DNA from: JBBDWZ01 sp050732575
GTDB taxonomy: Bacteria > Gemmatimonadota > Gemmatimonadetes > Longimicrobiales > RSA9
DNA length: 6,601 nt
Assembly (NCBI GenBank): GCA_050732575.1
Contig: JBOHRF010000291.1
Location: forward strand, 1 to 6,601
Reading direction: 5' to 3'
A program made the position numbers and the translations under genes. Below, piece by piece: positions 1 to 5,529 of the stretch. Within the stretch, counting starts at the first letter, position 1. Every line of letters starts with the position of its first letter. Under the pieces are notes generated by a model, which was not told where the DNA came from, searched no databases, and was given only the letters and a program-made list of their open reading frames with translations.

Positions 1-447
1 GGACTGCTCACGCCCTTGCTCACGCTGGCACAGCACTTTGCTCTGGCAAATGCGCCGGCCGAGTCACGCGAGTTCGTGGCGCGTGCGCTGGGACTGTCGG
101 AACTGCTGCCGTACTTCGGCAATCAACTTTCGCCGGGCGAGCGCCGGCGCGCCGATTTGGCGCTGGCTGTGTTGCGCGCCCCCGTTTGTTTGCTGGCCGA
201 TGAACCGTTTCAAGGCATCGCGCCGCTGGACATCGATTTGATTTCCGCGCAGCTCCGAGTGCTGCGGGAGCGTGGCTGCGCCATCGTGATTACCGGTCAC
301 GAAATTGGCCCGCTCTTCGACAGCGCTGATGAAGTCGTCTGGATGACCGCCGGAACCACCCATGTGCTCGGCTCAGTGGCGAGTGCCCGTGCCCATCACC
401 AGTTCGCGCGGGAATACCTGGGTCCTCCACGCTTGCCGGTCACATGA
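1..447 (+). CDS. ABC transporter ATP-binding protein, C-terminal part (5' end outside window)
   Basis: The frame is open from base 1 to the TGA at 445-447, giving 148 residues; the Walker A half lies upstream of the window. Visible in order (fragment numbering) are a signature motif LSPGE at 43-47, in place of the usual LSGGE, a hydrophobic Walker B strand ending in LLADEP with D67 and catalytic E68, a D-loop region QGIAPLD at 71-77, and a switch histidine in TGHE (H100). These elements establish an ABC-type nucleotide-binding domain that hydrolyses ATP at the cytoplasmic face of a transporter. The tail (WMTAGTTHVLGS, then FAREYLGPP) resembles LptB/LivF-like stand-alone ATPases, in which EYLG closes the domain, but substrate and permease cannot be read from this fragment. 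The TTG at 16 is not the true start, because the frame continues upstream. Its stop precedes the di-haem oxidoreductase by 25 bases, so co-transcription is plausible. Confidence 0.9.
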   Translation, partial: GLLTPLLTLAQHFALANAPAESREFVARALGLSELLPYFGNQLSPGERRRADLALAVLRAPVCLLADEPFQGIAPLDIDLISAQLRVLRERGCAIVITGHEIGPLFDSADEVVWMTAGTTHVLGSVASARAHHQFAREYLGPPRLPVT

Positions 448-476
448 CGCGATTCTACGTTGCAGCCCCAGGATGA
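444..476 (+). other. Possible 10-codon leader ORF overlapping both neighbours
   Basis: An ATG at 444-446 overlaps the ABC gene's stop as ATGA. The frame encodes MTRFYVAAPG and stops at TGA 474-476, which overlaps the proposed ATG (473) of the next gene, again as ATGA. If translated, it would carry ribosomes from the ABC ATPase gene to the oxidoreductase gene, which lacks a strong Shine-Dalgarno sequence. A frame this short can easily arise by chance, so it is a hypothesis only. Confidence 0.2.
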
Positions 477-1633
477 TCCCTCACACAATCAGAACAGTTG
501 CGCTGGGCGTGTTGCTAGCGGGCTGCGGTGGCTCGGTGCCCTCGTCCATGCCCGGTGCGGCGTGGCCCGGCATCGGCGAGGAAGCGCTGCTCGCTTTCAG
601 CGCGGGGCGCGACCTGTTCCATCGAGCGTTCACGCCCGAAACGGGCCTGGGACCGACCTTCAACGAAACGCGTTGCAGCTCGTGCCATGATGTGCCGACT
701 CTGGGCGGCGCGGGTGTGGAACGCGTGCAAAAAGGCACGCGCTTCGAGAACGGTCGTTGTGATCTGCTGCATCACGAAGGCGGCGAGGTGTTTCAGCAGA
801 GCACCACGCCGCTGCTGGAGGCAAAAGGTGTGGTCGCCGAGCCGATCTCGCGCCGCGCCACTGCGTTAGTGCAGATCGTGCCGCCGCAGCTCTACGCCTT
901 GGGAGCCCTGGCGGCCATCGCCGATAAAGAGATTCTGAGCCGCGCCGATCCGGAAGACCTAGATGAAGATGGCATTTCGGGGCGAGCGGGTGTGACCGTC
1001 GATGGCAGGCTGGCCCGCTTTGGTCGCAAGGCCACCGTGGCCACCATCCGTGAATTCGCGGAGATTGCGTTTCTGCGCGAGATGGGCCTGACCACGCGCA
1101 AATTTCCGCAGGAAGACAATGTGGGCGGGCAGCCGCCGCCGGCCGGGACCGACCCGGCGCAAGATCCCGAAATCGATGATGCGACCGTCGACCAAATCGT
1201 GCGTTTCATTGAATTGCTGGCGTTTCCGGTCCCAGCCGCGCCGCCCGCTGCGCGTGACTCGATTGCGCGTGGTAAGCGCGCGTTCCAGCGTATCGGCTGC
1301 TCGGACTGCCACACGCCCACCATGCGCACGCAGGCCAACCCCATAGGCGCCATCAGCCGCAAGAAATTGCCCCTGTATTCGGACTTGCTGCTGCACGACA
1401 TGGGACCTGGCCTGGCAACGATTTGTGCGCCTGCGGCCGAGCCGTCGGAGTGGCGCACCACGCCTCTTTACGGACTGCGCCTGCGCATGCAGTACATGCA
1501 CGATGGCCGCGTGCAAACGATTGAGAGCGCTATTCGGCTGCATGCCGGGGAAGCCGAATCGAGTCGGGCCCTCTTCGAGACGCTCTCGCCTGGCGAACAG
1601 GCCAACCTGCTGAGATTCCTGCTTTCATTGTGA
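473..1633 (+). CDS. Di-haem c-type cytochrome oxidoreductase (DHOR/DUF1111 family), predicted lipoprotein
   Basis: The 386-residue product belongs to the di-haem oxidoreductase family (thiol-oxidoreductase-like, COG3488 type, distantly related to MauG and bacterial cytochrome c peroxidases). Two haem-attachment motifs are present: CSSCH at 68-72 and CSDCH at 276-280. Other family hallmarks are a calcium-loop-like DLDEDGISG at 162-170, YSDLLLHDMG at 302-311, EWRTTPLYGL at 326-335 and a C-terminal HDGRVQTIESAI...HAGEA block. I chose ATG 473 because it starts a short hydrophobic leader ending in the lipobox LAGC (C18), so the protein should be exported and lipid-anchored in the periplasm. The longer frame from 362 would put a non-signal-like stretch in front and overlap the ABC gene. 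Only a weak AGG precedes the start. Haem-attachment genes are not in the window, and the substrate is unknown; electron transfer or peroxidase-like chemistry is the family expectation. Confidence 0.9.
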   Translation: MIPHTIRTVALGVLLAGCGGSVPSSMPGAAWPGIGEEALLAFSAGRDLFHRAFTPETGLGPTFNETRCSSCHDVPTLGGAGVERVQKGTRFENGRCDLLHHEGGEVFQQSTTPLLEAKGVVAEPISRRATALVQIVPPQLYALGALAAIADKEILSRADPEDLDEDGISGRAGVTVDGRLARFGRKATVATIREFAEIAFLREMGLTTRKFPQEDNVGGQPPPAGTDPAQDPEIDDATVDQIVRFIELLAFPVPAAPPAARDSIARGKRAFQRIGCSDCHTPTMRTQANPIGAISRKKLPLYSDLLLHDMGPGLATICAPAAEPSEWRTTPLYGLRLRMQYMHDGRVQTIESAIRLHAGEAESSRALFETLSPGEQANLLRFLLSL

Positions 1634-1669
1634 CTGGCGCGGGCCGCCCGTCGCGGTATCTTCCGCGCG
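1634..1669 (+). promoter_or_regulatory. Candidate promoter for the 1670 operon, placed for a leaderless transcript
   Basis: A -10-like TATCTT lies at 1657-1662, exactly seven bases before ATG 1670, which would put the transcription start at about the first base of the start codon. The hexamer 17 bases upstream (CTGGCG at 1634-1639) is a poor -35 match. There is no Shine-Dalgarno sequence before the ATG, which fits leaderless translation. The same box-to-ATG spacing recurs at 4192-4205. Confidence 0.4.
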
Positions 1670-1939
1670 ATGGGTGGCATTGCTCTTTTCATGATCATCA
1701 CCGCGCTGGTCGTGCTGGTTCCGCTCGTGCTGCAGCTGCGCCAGGGCGAAAGTCGCGTGCGCGAAGTATGGGGATACTTCGTCTTCATCCTCGGACTGCT
1801 GCTCATTGCCGCGGGCGATATCGATCCTGGACGGCCGTACCAGCTGCCACTCTCGGTAGCCGGCGCAGCAATGGCCCTCATTGGACTGATCGCGCAATCC
1901 AGAAACCCTGACGCCACTGGCCCACACCGGGGAACATGA
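1670..1939 (+). CDS. Small three-helix membrane protein of unknown function
   Basis: The gene encodes 89 residues with three hydrophobic stretches: about 3-23 (IALFMIITALVVLVPLVLQL), about 33-50 (VWGYFVFILGLLLIAAGD) and about 58-75 (LPLSVAGAAMALIGLIAQ). Charged residues (RQGESRVRE) fill the first connecting loop and the tail is short and polar. This predicts a small integral inner-membrane protein. I do not recognise a family and assign no reaction. Its TGA at 1937-1939 overlaps the ATG (1936) of the acetyltransferase gene as ATGA, so the two are probably translationally coupled, and it heads a three-gene unit with the acetyltransferase and the PhzF-like protein. No Shine-Dalgarno sequence precedes its ATG; a -10-like box seven bases upstream suggests a leaderless mRNA. 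Confidence 0.7.
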   Translation: MGGIALFMIITALVVLVPLVLQLRQGESRVREVWGYFVFILGLLLIAAGDIDPGRPYQLPLSVAGAAMALIGLIAQSRNPDATGPHRGT

Positions 1940-2526
1940 CCACGCCGCTCGTTTTGGGTGAAGTTTCCGAGCTTCAGCAACCACTGACCACCGAGCGACT
2001 ACTGCTGCGCTCTTTCGATCTGGAGGACGCGCCTGCCGTGCAACAGCTGGCGGGCGCCCACGAGGTGGCCGATACCACGCTCAATATTCCGCATCCCTAT
2101 CGTACAGAAATGGCCGAAGCCTGGATCCTCTCGCAAAAGTCGATGTTCCGCACCGGCATGCTGGTCAACTACGCAGTCACGCTGCGCGATACGCAGCAAC
2201 TGGTAGGTACGATCGGCTTGCGCATTCAACCTGCGCATCGACGCGCCGAGCTGGGATACTGGATCGGCGTACCCTTCTGGGGTCGCGGGTTCTGCACGGA
2301 AGCAGCGGCCGTTGTCCTCGAGTTCGGTTTCAAGCAAATGGATCTGCACCGCATCTACGCCGCACACCTGAAACGCAATCCCGCTTCCGGCCGCGTCCTG
2401 CAAAAACTCGGCATGTCGTACGAAGGCCGGCTGCGGGAACACGTACGCAAGTGGGACGTCTTCGAGGATATTGAGAGATACGGAATCACGCGCCACGAAT
2501 ACGAACAGCAGAAGCGGACGCCATGA
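1936..2526 (+). CDS. GNAT family N-acetyltransferase, RimJ/RimL type
   Basis: The 196-residue product is a GNAT-fold acetyltransferase that transfers an acetyl group from acetyl-CoA to an amine. The N-terminus carries the typical opening LTTERLLLRSFDLEDA (17-32). Residues about 88-110 form the central strands (QLVGTIGLRI, then AELGYWI). The acetyl-CoA pyrophosphate-binding loop is seen in VPFWGRGFCTEAA (112-124), matching the Q/RxxGxG/A pattern loosely. The C-terminal part, HRIYAAHLKRNPASGRVLQKLGMSYEGRLREHV (138-170, quoted here in two joined blocks: HRIYAAHLKRNPASG and RVLQKLGMSYEGRLREHV), is the usual RimJ/RimL ending. Length is normal for the subfamily. The substrate could be a ribosomal-protein N-terminus, an antibiotic or a small metabolite; the sequence does not decide. 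It is coupled at both ends by ATGA overlaps, to the membrane protein upstream and the PhzF gene downstream. Confidence 0.9.
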   Translation: MTTPLVLGEVSELQQPLTTERLLLRSFDLEDAPAVQQLAGAHEVADTTLNIPHPYRTEMAEAWILSQKSMFRTGMLVNYAVTLRDTQQLVGTIGLRIQPAHRRAELGYWIGVPFWGRGFCTEAAAVVLEFGFKQMDLHRIYAAHLKRNPASGRVLQKLGMSYEGRLREHVRKWDVFEDIERYGITRHEYEQQKRTP

Positions 2527-3323
2527 AGCAAAGTGTTGTGCAGGTCGATGCCTTTGCCGACCGCGCATTCGCGGGCAACCCGGCTGCCGTGTGCATCATG
2601 GAAAGCCCGCGCCCGGAAAGGTGGATGCAAAACGTGGCGGCCGAGATGAACCTCTCGGAGACGGCGTTTCTTTACCCGGAAAATGGAACCTACCGTTTGC
2701 GCTGGTTCACGCCCGCCACGGAAGTCGATCTGTGCGGTCATGCTACCCTGGCCAGCGCACACGTACTCTGGGAAGATGGCTACCTGGCTCAGGACCGCAC
2801 GGCCGAGTTCGAAACACGCAGCGGCAGACTGAGCGCGCGTCGCGCGCAGGATTGGATTACACTCGATTTCCCGGCCAAACCGTGTCAGCCAGTCACGCCA
2901 CCGGCTGGTCTGCTCGAGGGCCTGGGGCTGACCTCGGCGCGCAACGTTGCACGCAATGTATTCGACTATCTGGTCGAGCTGGATTCCGCCGAGCAGGTAC
3001 GCGCGTTACGCCCCAATTTCTCCGCCCTCGAGCACGTCGACATGCGCGGTGTGATCGTGACTGCACCGGCCAGCGACGGTAACGCCCACTTCGTTTCGCG
3101 TTTCTTTGCACCCAAAGCAGGTGTCAATGAAGATCCGGTCACCGGGTCGGCACACTGCGCACTCGCACCCTACTGGGGAGCGCGCCTCGGCCTCAGCACC
3201 ATGCTCGGTCACCAGACATCACGGCGCGGCGGAGTGGTACGCGTGGAGCTGAACGGCGACCGCGTGTGGCTCAGCGGTCGCGCTATCACCGTCATGCGCG
3301 GTGAGCTTCTGAGTACGGACTGA
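2523..3323 (+). CDS. PhzF family isomerase/epimerase
   Basis: The 266-residue product is a complete PhzF-family protein of the diaminopimelate-epimerase fold, expected in the cytoplasm. Motifs in order are VDAFADRAFAGNPAAVC at 8-24, NLSETAFL at 43-50 with the catalytic glutamate at E46, DLCGHATLASAH at 69-80 with H73, and the second-domain signature FFAPKAGVNEDPVTGSAH at 194-211 with D204. The positions of E46, H73 and D204 correspond to the active-site glutamate, histidine and aspartate of PhzF. PhzF itself isomerises trans-2,3-dihydro-3-hydroxyanthranilate in phenazine synthesis, but no other phenazine genes are visible and most family members have unknown substrates, so I give no symbol. 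The start overlaps the acetyltransferase stop (ATGA, 2523-2526). The gene converges on a truncated SRPBCC gene whose open frame runs into its 3' end on the opposite strand. Confidence 0.92.
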   Translation: MKQSVVQVDAFADRAFAGNPAAVCIMESPRPERWMQNVAAEMNLSETAFLYPENGTYRLRWFTPATEVDLCGHATLASAHVLWEDGYLAQDRTAEFETRSGRLSARRAQDWITLDFPAKPCQPVTPPAGLLEGLGLTSARNVARNVFDYLVELDSAEQVRALRPNFSALEHVDMRGVIVTAPASDGNAHFVSRFFAPKAGVNEDPVTGSAHCALAPYWGARLGLSTMLGHQTSRRGGVVRVELNGDRVWLSGRAITVMRGELLSTD

Positions 3324-3350
3324 GCGCATTTCCGGCCACGGCCAGTTGCG

Positions 3351-3516
3351 CGACATGAACATCGAGCCGCCCACACCCGGTTCGACACGCGCCAACGGCG
3401 GAAACCAGCGCATCAACTCCTCGGCATCGGTCAGGGCATGCCAGACTGCGCTAGCCGGCACAGTGACCTCGATCGACAATTCGACCACTCGGCTCGGGGT
3501 TGGTCTCTGAGCTCAT
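3351..3516 (-). pseudogene. Truncated, probably frameshifted SRPBCC (AHSA1-like) gene remnant
   Basis: Read on the minus strand from about 3488, the sequence gives VVELSIEVTVPASAVWHALT, then DAEELMRWFPPLARVEPGVGG. This is the unmistakable N-terminus of an SRPBCC/AHSA1 (START-like) domain, normally 140-250 residues. Recognisable homology stops after about 45 residues, near 3351, just beyond the stop of the convergent PhzF gene; the frame then runs open to 3219 as antisense of that gene. The regulator's TGA (3513-3515) overlaps an ATG (3514-3516), the normal coupled start, but this frame, starting MSSETNP, ends after 21 codons. Removing one base from the C4 run (3496-3499 on the plus strand) would join MSSETNP to SRVVELSIEV. 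A GTG at 3486-3488 is an alternative start in the domain frame. Loss of most of the domain makes a functional product unlikely. Partnership with an upstream ArsR-like regulator is a common arrangement. Confidence 0.75.
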
Positions 3517-4127
3517 GGGTTCCCTCCTGCGCGGGCCGCGATCGCGCCACCCGGCGCGGGATAGCCCGTAACATTGAAACGATAGGTGCGACCCTGCGCG
3601 CTGTCCGGCGAGTGATGCGCGCGCGCAGACTGCGCCAGAAACGCGGCCAACTCCTCCGCGAACATGGCTCGCGCCTCGGGCGTCACGAACCGTACGTCGA
3701 GTTGAAGTGTCAGCGTGGGCAGCCGCTTTTCTGCCGTGCGCGCACCCGCACTCAGCGCACTCAGATCGCGAATCGTTTGCGCCGCCACCGCAATGGCATA
3801 GTTGCTGGACACGCGGTCCGCAGCATCCCCTTCCGTCAACCCCAATGCGCCCAGGGCCGCCGGAGAAATCACGAACCGCCGCGCCGTTGCCCGCACCACC
3901 CGCTCCACGCAGTTGCCTCGCCGACGTTCTTCCACGCCTTCCACCAGACCGTGCCGCTCTAACTCGCGCACGTGATAGGACACCCGTTGCCGCGGCACTC
4001 TCAGCACGCGCGCCACACCGCTGGCCGAATCGGGCTCTACCAACTGCGCCAACACCCGCTGCCGCACTGGATCCAGGAGCGCAGCTGCGGTGCTCCATTG
4101 GTCGATCACGGTCAGTTCCGCTTGCAT
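3513..4127 (-). CDS. ArsR-like winged helix-turn-helix transcriptional regulator
   Basis: The 204-residue product has a winged-helix domain at about 10-82. ALLDPVRQRVLAQLVEPDSA forms the first helices, SGVARVLRVPRQRVSYHVRE (36-55) is the helix-turn-helix with its recognition helix, and HGLVEGVEERRRGNCVERVV forms the wing. This is the ArsR/HTH_20 type of DNA-binding protein. The C-terminal half (about 85-190) is helical then strand-rich (RLPTLTLQLDVRFVTPEARA) and probably serves dimerisation or ligand sensing. Only two cysteines would be unusual for a metal sensor: I see just C73, so metal sensing is not indicated. ATG 4127 is preferred to the TTG at 4151, since domain homology begins close to MQAELTVIDQW. 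It is divergent from the 4205 gene across 77 bases and lies upstream of the SRPBCC remnant, whose ATG overlaps its stop; that partner and the divergent gene are its likely targets. Confidence 0.85.
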   Translation of the reverse strand: MQAELTVIDQWSTAAALLDPVRQRVLAQLVEPDSASGVARVLRVPRQRVSYHVRELERHGLVEGVEERRRGNCVERVVRATARRFVISPAALGALGLTEGDAADRVSSNYAIAVAAQTIRDLSALSAGARTAEKRLPTLTLQLDVRFVTPEARAMFAEELAAFLAQSARAHHSPDSAQGRTYRFNVTGYPAPGGAIAARAGGNP

Positions 4128-4204
4128 GGGGAGACAAGCTGGCGCCGACAATAAAAACCGTCAAGACTGTGAAACCTGTCGGTGGCCACGCTATCCTTCG
4201 TGCC
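4128..4204. promoter_or_regulatory. Divergent promoter region between the regulator and the double-cysteine protein gene
   Basis: On the plus strand, GTGAAA (4169-4174), a 17-base spacer and TATCCT (4192-4197) make a plausible sigma-70 promoter whose start would fall at about 4204-4205, on the ATG itself. On the minus strand, TTGACG (4164 to 4159) is a good -35 element, but the hexamer 17 bases on (CAGCTT) is a poor -10; TATTGT (4153 to 4148) is an alternative -10 without a good -35. The two promoters overlap, so the regulator could control both directions. I find only short dyads such as GTCAAGAC (4160-4167), not a clear operator. Confidence 0.4.
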
Positions 4205-4540
4205 ATGTCTGACCTACCTATCGGGATTGCCTGCAGCCTGCCGCGGGAGCAGTGGCCGGAGCGTGCGGAAGCCCTGGCGGCGGTATTCCATTCGGCTCGG
4301 ACCGTGCGCCAGGAGTTTGGCGGACTGAGGCTGGATTTTCCGGCCTCGGCTGAAATGGCACGAGCGCTGTTGGAGCTAGTGCTGAGCGAACGGGAGTGCT
4401 GCGCTTTTCTGTCCTTTCAGTTGGAGATGGGGCCGGGCCCGGACGTACTCCGGCTTCAGGTGCGGAGTCCGGCGGGTGAAGCGGCGGTGGAGGCGTGGCT
4501 GCGCGTGATACAACCGGCGGCTGAGATTTCGGACACGTAA
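4205..4540 (+). CDS. Small double-cysteine (ECC-F motif) protein of unknown function
   Basis: The gene encodes 111 residues without signal peptide or membrane segment, so it is probably cytoplasmic. It has a cysteine near the N-terminus (IACSLPREQWPER, C10), a helix, a strand pair (GGLRLDFPASAEMARALLEL, 39-58) and an adjacent cysteine pair in SERECCAFLSFQLE (C65, C66), ending with LRLQVRSPAGEAAVEAWL. The pattern of an N-terminal C-x-L, a central LxF strand and E-x-CC-x-F resembles, from memory, small domains found alone or fused to the C-terminus of MerR-type regulators. That resemblance and any role in thiol or metal chemistry are inference. ATG 4205 is chosen because the frame further upstream is antisense to the regulator and the protein pattern starts here. 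A -10-like TATCCT seven bases before the ATG suggests a leaderless transcript. Its divergent neighbour is the likely controller. Confidence 0.65.
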   Translation: MSDLPIGIACSLPREQWPERAEALAAVFHSARTVRQEFGGLRLDFPASAEMARALLELVLSERECCAFLSFQLEMGPGPDVLRLQVRSPAGEAAVEAWLRVIQPAAEISDT

Positions 4541-4686
4541 GTGCTGTCGGACCGAATTGGGGCGGGCTACTCGTTGTTATGTGACCAGCTAGATTAGGAT
4601 TGTCTGGCTGATCCCGGGCAGCGGTGTTATATCACGCACAACTGCCCGAAATCGTTGTTATCCAACATGTCCGGGCCCGGAAGCCA
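4541..4686. other. Intergenic region with a repeated 10-mer and a 12-base palindrome
   Basis: This is the longest gap in the window. It is locally more AT-rich than its flanks. It holds two exact copies of TCGTTGTTAT (4571-4580 and 4652-4661, 81 bases apart), a -10-like TTATAT at 4627-4632 with only a weak -35 (CTGGCT, 4604-4609), and a perfect palindrome TCCGGGCCCGGA at 4670-4681 ending five bases before ATG 4687. A seven-codon frame MSGPGSQ starts at 4667 and its TGA (4688-4690) overlaps that ATG as ATGA. I see no intrinsic terminator. Confidence 0.45.
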
Positions 4687-5460
4687 ATGAAGCAGTCGAT
4701 CACCCTTCTCATTGTATTACTGGCACTACTCCCCGTCACGGTCCAGGGGCAGCGACTGGTTGGGCGCGTCGTTGAATCGGGAACGAACACAGGCATAGCC
4801 AATGTGGAGATCCGTCTGTCGAACCAGGACGGGCCGGTGGGGCGTGTGGTCTCCGACTCGACGGGCCGTTTCGTGCTGCGGGTCAATACGGGCGGCACGT
4901 ATCAGCTGAGCACCAACCACATTGGCTATGGCGCAGTCCAATCGGCAATCGAACTGACACCTGGAGACCAGATCGAGATTGTGTTGCGGCTGTCAGTGGC
5001 GGCCACGCCGGTTGCGCCCATTGAGGTTATTGCGCGCTCGCGCGCGCCCGATGCGTACCTGGAGCGCAATGGCTTTTACGATCGCAAGGCCGAAGGATTC
5101 GGGGTTTTCCAGACGCGTGAAGACATCGAGCGCCGCCGACCCATGGTCACGACGGACATGTTCCAGGGGCTGAACGGCGTGCGCGTGTTTTACCAGGGGA
5201 TTCAGGGTAAGGACATTCGGATGACGCGTGGGGAGGATCCGAATTGTCCACCGCGCATCATTGTGGATCGTGTAGTGGTTCGGCGCGGTGGCCGTGCCAG
5301 CGAGGCCAACGAGCAGCCGCTCGACATGCTGCTGCAGCCGGTCAACATTCAGGCCATTGAGATCTACCGCAGTCCATCGGAAACGCCGCTGGAATTTGGC
5401 GGTAATCAGGTCACCTGCGGTGCCGTTGTCTTCTGGACCCAACGCGGTTCGGCGCGCTAG
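4687..5460 (+). CDS. Secreted carboxypeptidase-regulatory-like plus TonB plug-like protein, paralogue A
   Basis: The 257-residue product starts with a signal peptide (MKQSITLLIVLLALLPVTVQG, cleavage probably before Q22), which decides for ATG 4687 over the GTG at 4624. Residues about 23-105 form a carboxypeptidase-regulatory-like beta-sandwich: LVGRVVESGTNTGIANVEIR, then VSDSTGRFVLRV and YQLSTNHIGY. After a linker comes YLERNGFYDRK (124-134), then plug-like elements: DMFQGLNGVRV (157-167), CPPRIIVDRVVV (187-198) and QAIEIYRSPSETPLEFGGN (222-240) followed by CGAVVFWT (244-251). TonB-dependent receptors continue into a beta-barrel of several hundred residues, but here the protein stops directly after the plug. 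C187 and C244 are conserved in the neighbouring paralogue and may form a disulfide. The protein should act in the periplasm or at the outer membrane; its partner is unknown. A GGAAG at 4679-4683 is a close-set ribosome-binding site. Confidence 0.8.
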   Translation: MKQSITLLIVLLALLPVTVQGQRLVGRVVESGTNTGIANVEIRLSNQDGPVGRVVSDSTGRFVLRVNTGGTYQLSTNHIGYGAVQSAIELTPGDQIEIVLRLSVAATPVAPIEVIARSRAPDAYLERNGFYDRKAEGFGVFQTREDIERRRPMVTTDMFQGLNGVRVFYQGIQGKDIRMTRGEDPNCPPRIIVDRVVVRRGGRASEANEQPLDMLLQPVNIQAIEIYRSPSETPLEFGGNQVTCGAVVFWTQRGSAR

Positions 5461-5529
5461 AGGCACCCTTGGTGCGGTGATGCAAAGCCGCCCGAGAAAC
5501 GCCCTGCACTTCGTCCGGAGTAGGGCATC
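5461..5529 (+). other. Spacer between paralogues with a short hairpin
   Basis: The 69-base spacer contains a perfect five-base stem GCACC/GGTGC (5463-5467 and 5471-5475) with a three-base loop, directly after the stop of paralogue A. No T-run follows, so it is not a standard intrinsic terminator. A GGAG at 5516-5519 and AGGG at 5522-5525 are the only ribosome-binding candidates for the next ATG at 5530. The two paralogues may share a transcript. Confidence 0.35.

Noticed and set aside
362..472. N-terminal extension of the oxidoreductase from ATG 362
   Set aside because: It lies almost wholly inside the ABC ATPase gene and would bury the lipoprotein signal; ATG 473 gives a normal leader with lipobox.
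892..1543. Two minus-strand frames of about 190 codons
   Set aside because: They are antisense to the di-haem oxidoreductase, whose haem motifs and family blocks run through the whole region.
3333..3345. GGCC-AC-GGCC dyad after the PhzF stop as a terminator
   Set aside because: The arms are only four bases long with a two-base gap and no T-run follows in either direction.
3438..4204. Long plus-strand frames over the regulator gene, one fused upstream of the 4205 gene
   Set aside because: The translation is low-complexity and shadow-like, rich in Arg, Pro, Ala and His, and lies antisense to the winged-helix gene; the real protein pattern begins at ATG 4205.
4433..4680. The 10-mer CCGGGCCCGG shared between 4433-4442 and 4671-4680 as a possible repeat family
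   Set aside because: The first copy is inside a coding region where GC-rich codons explain it; only the second, next to a start codon, is kept as an observation.
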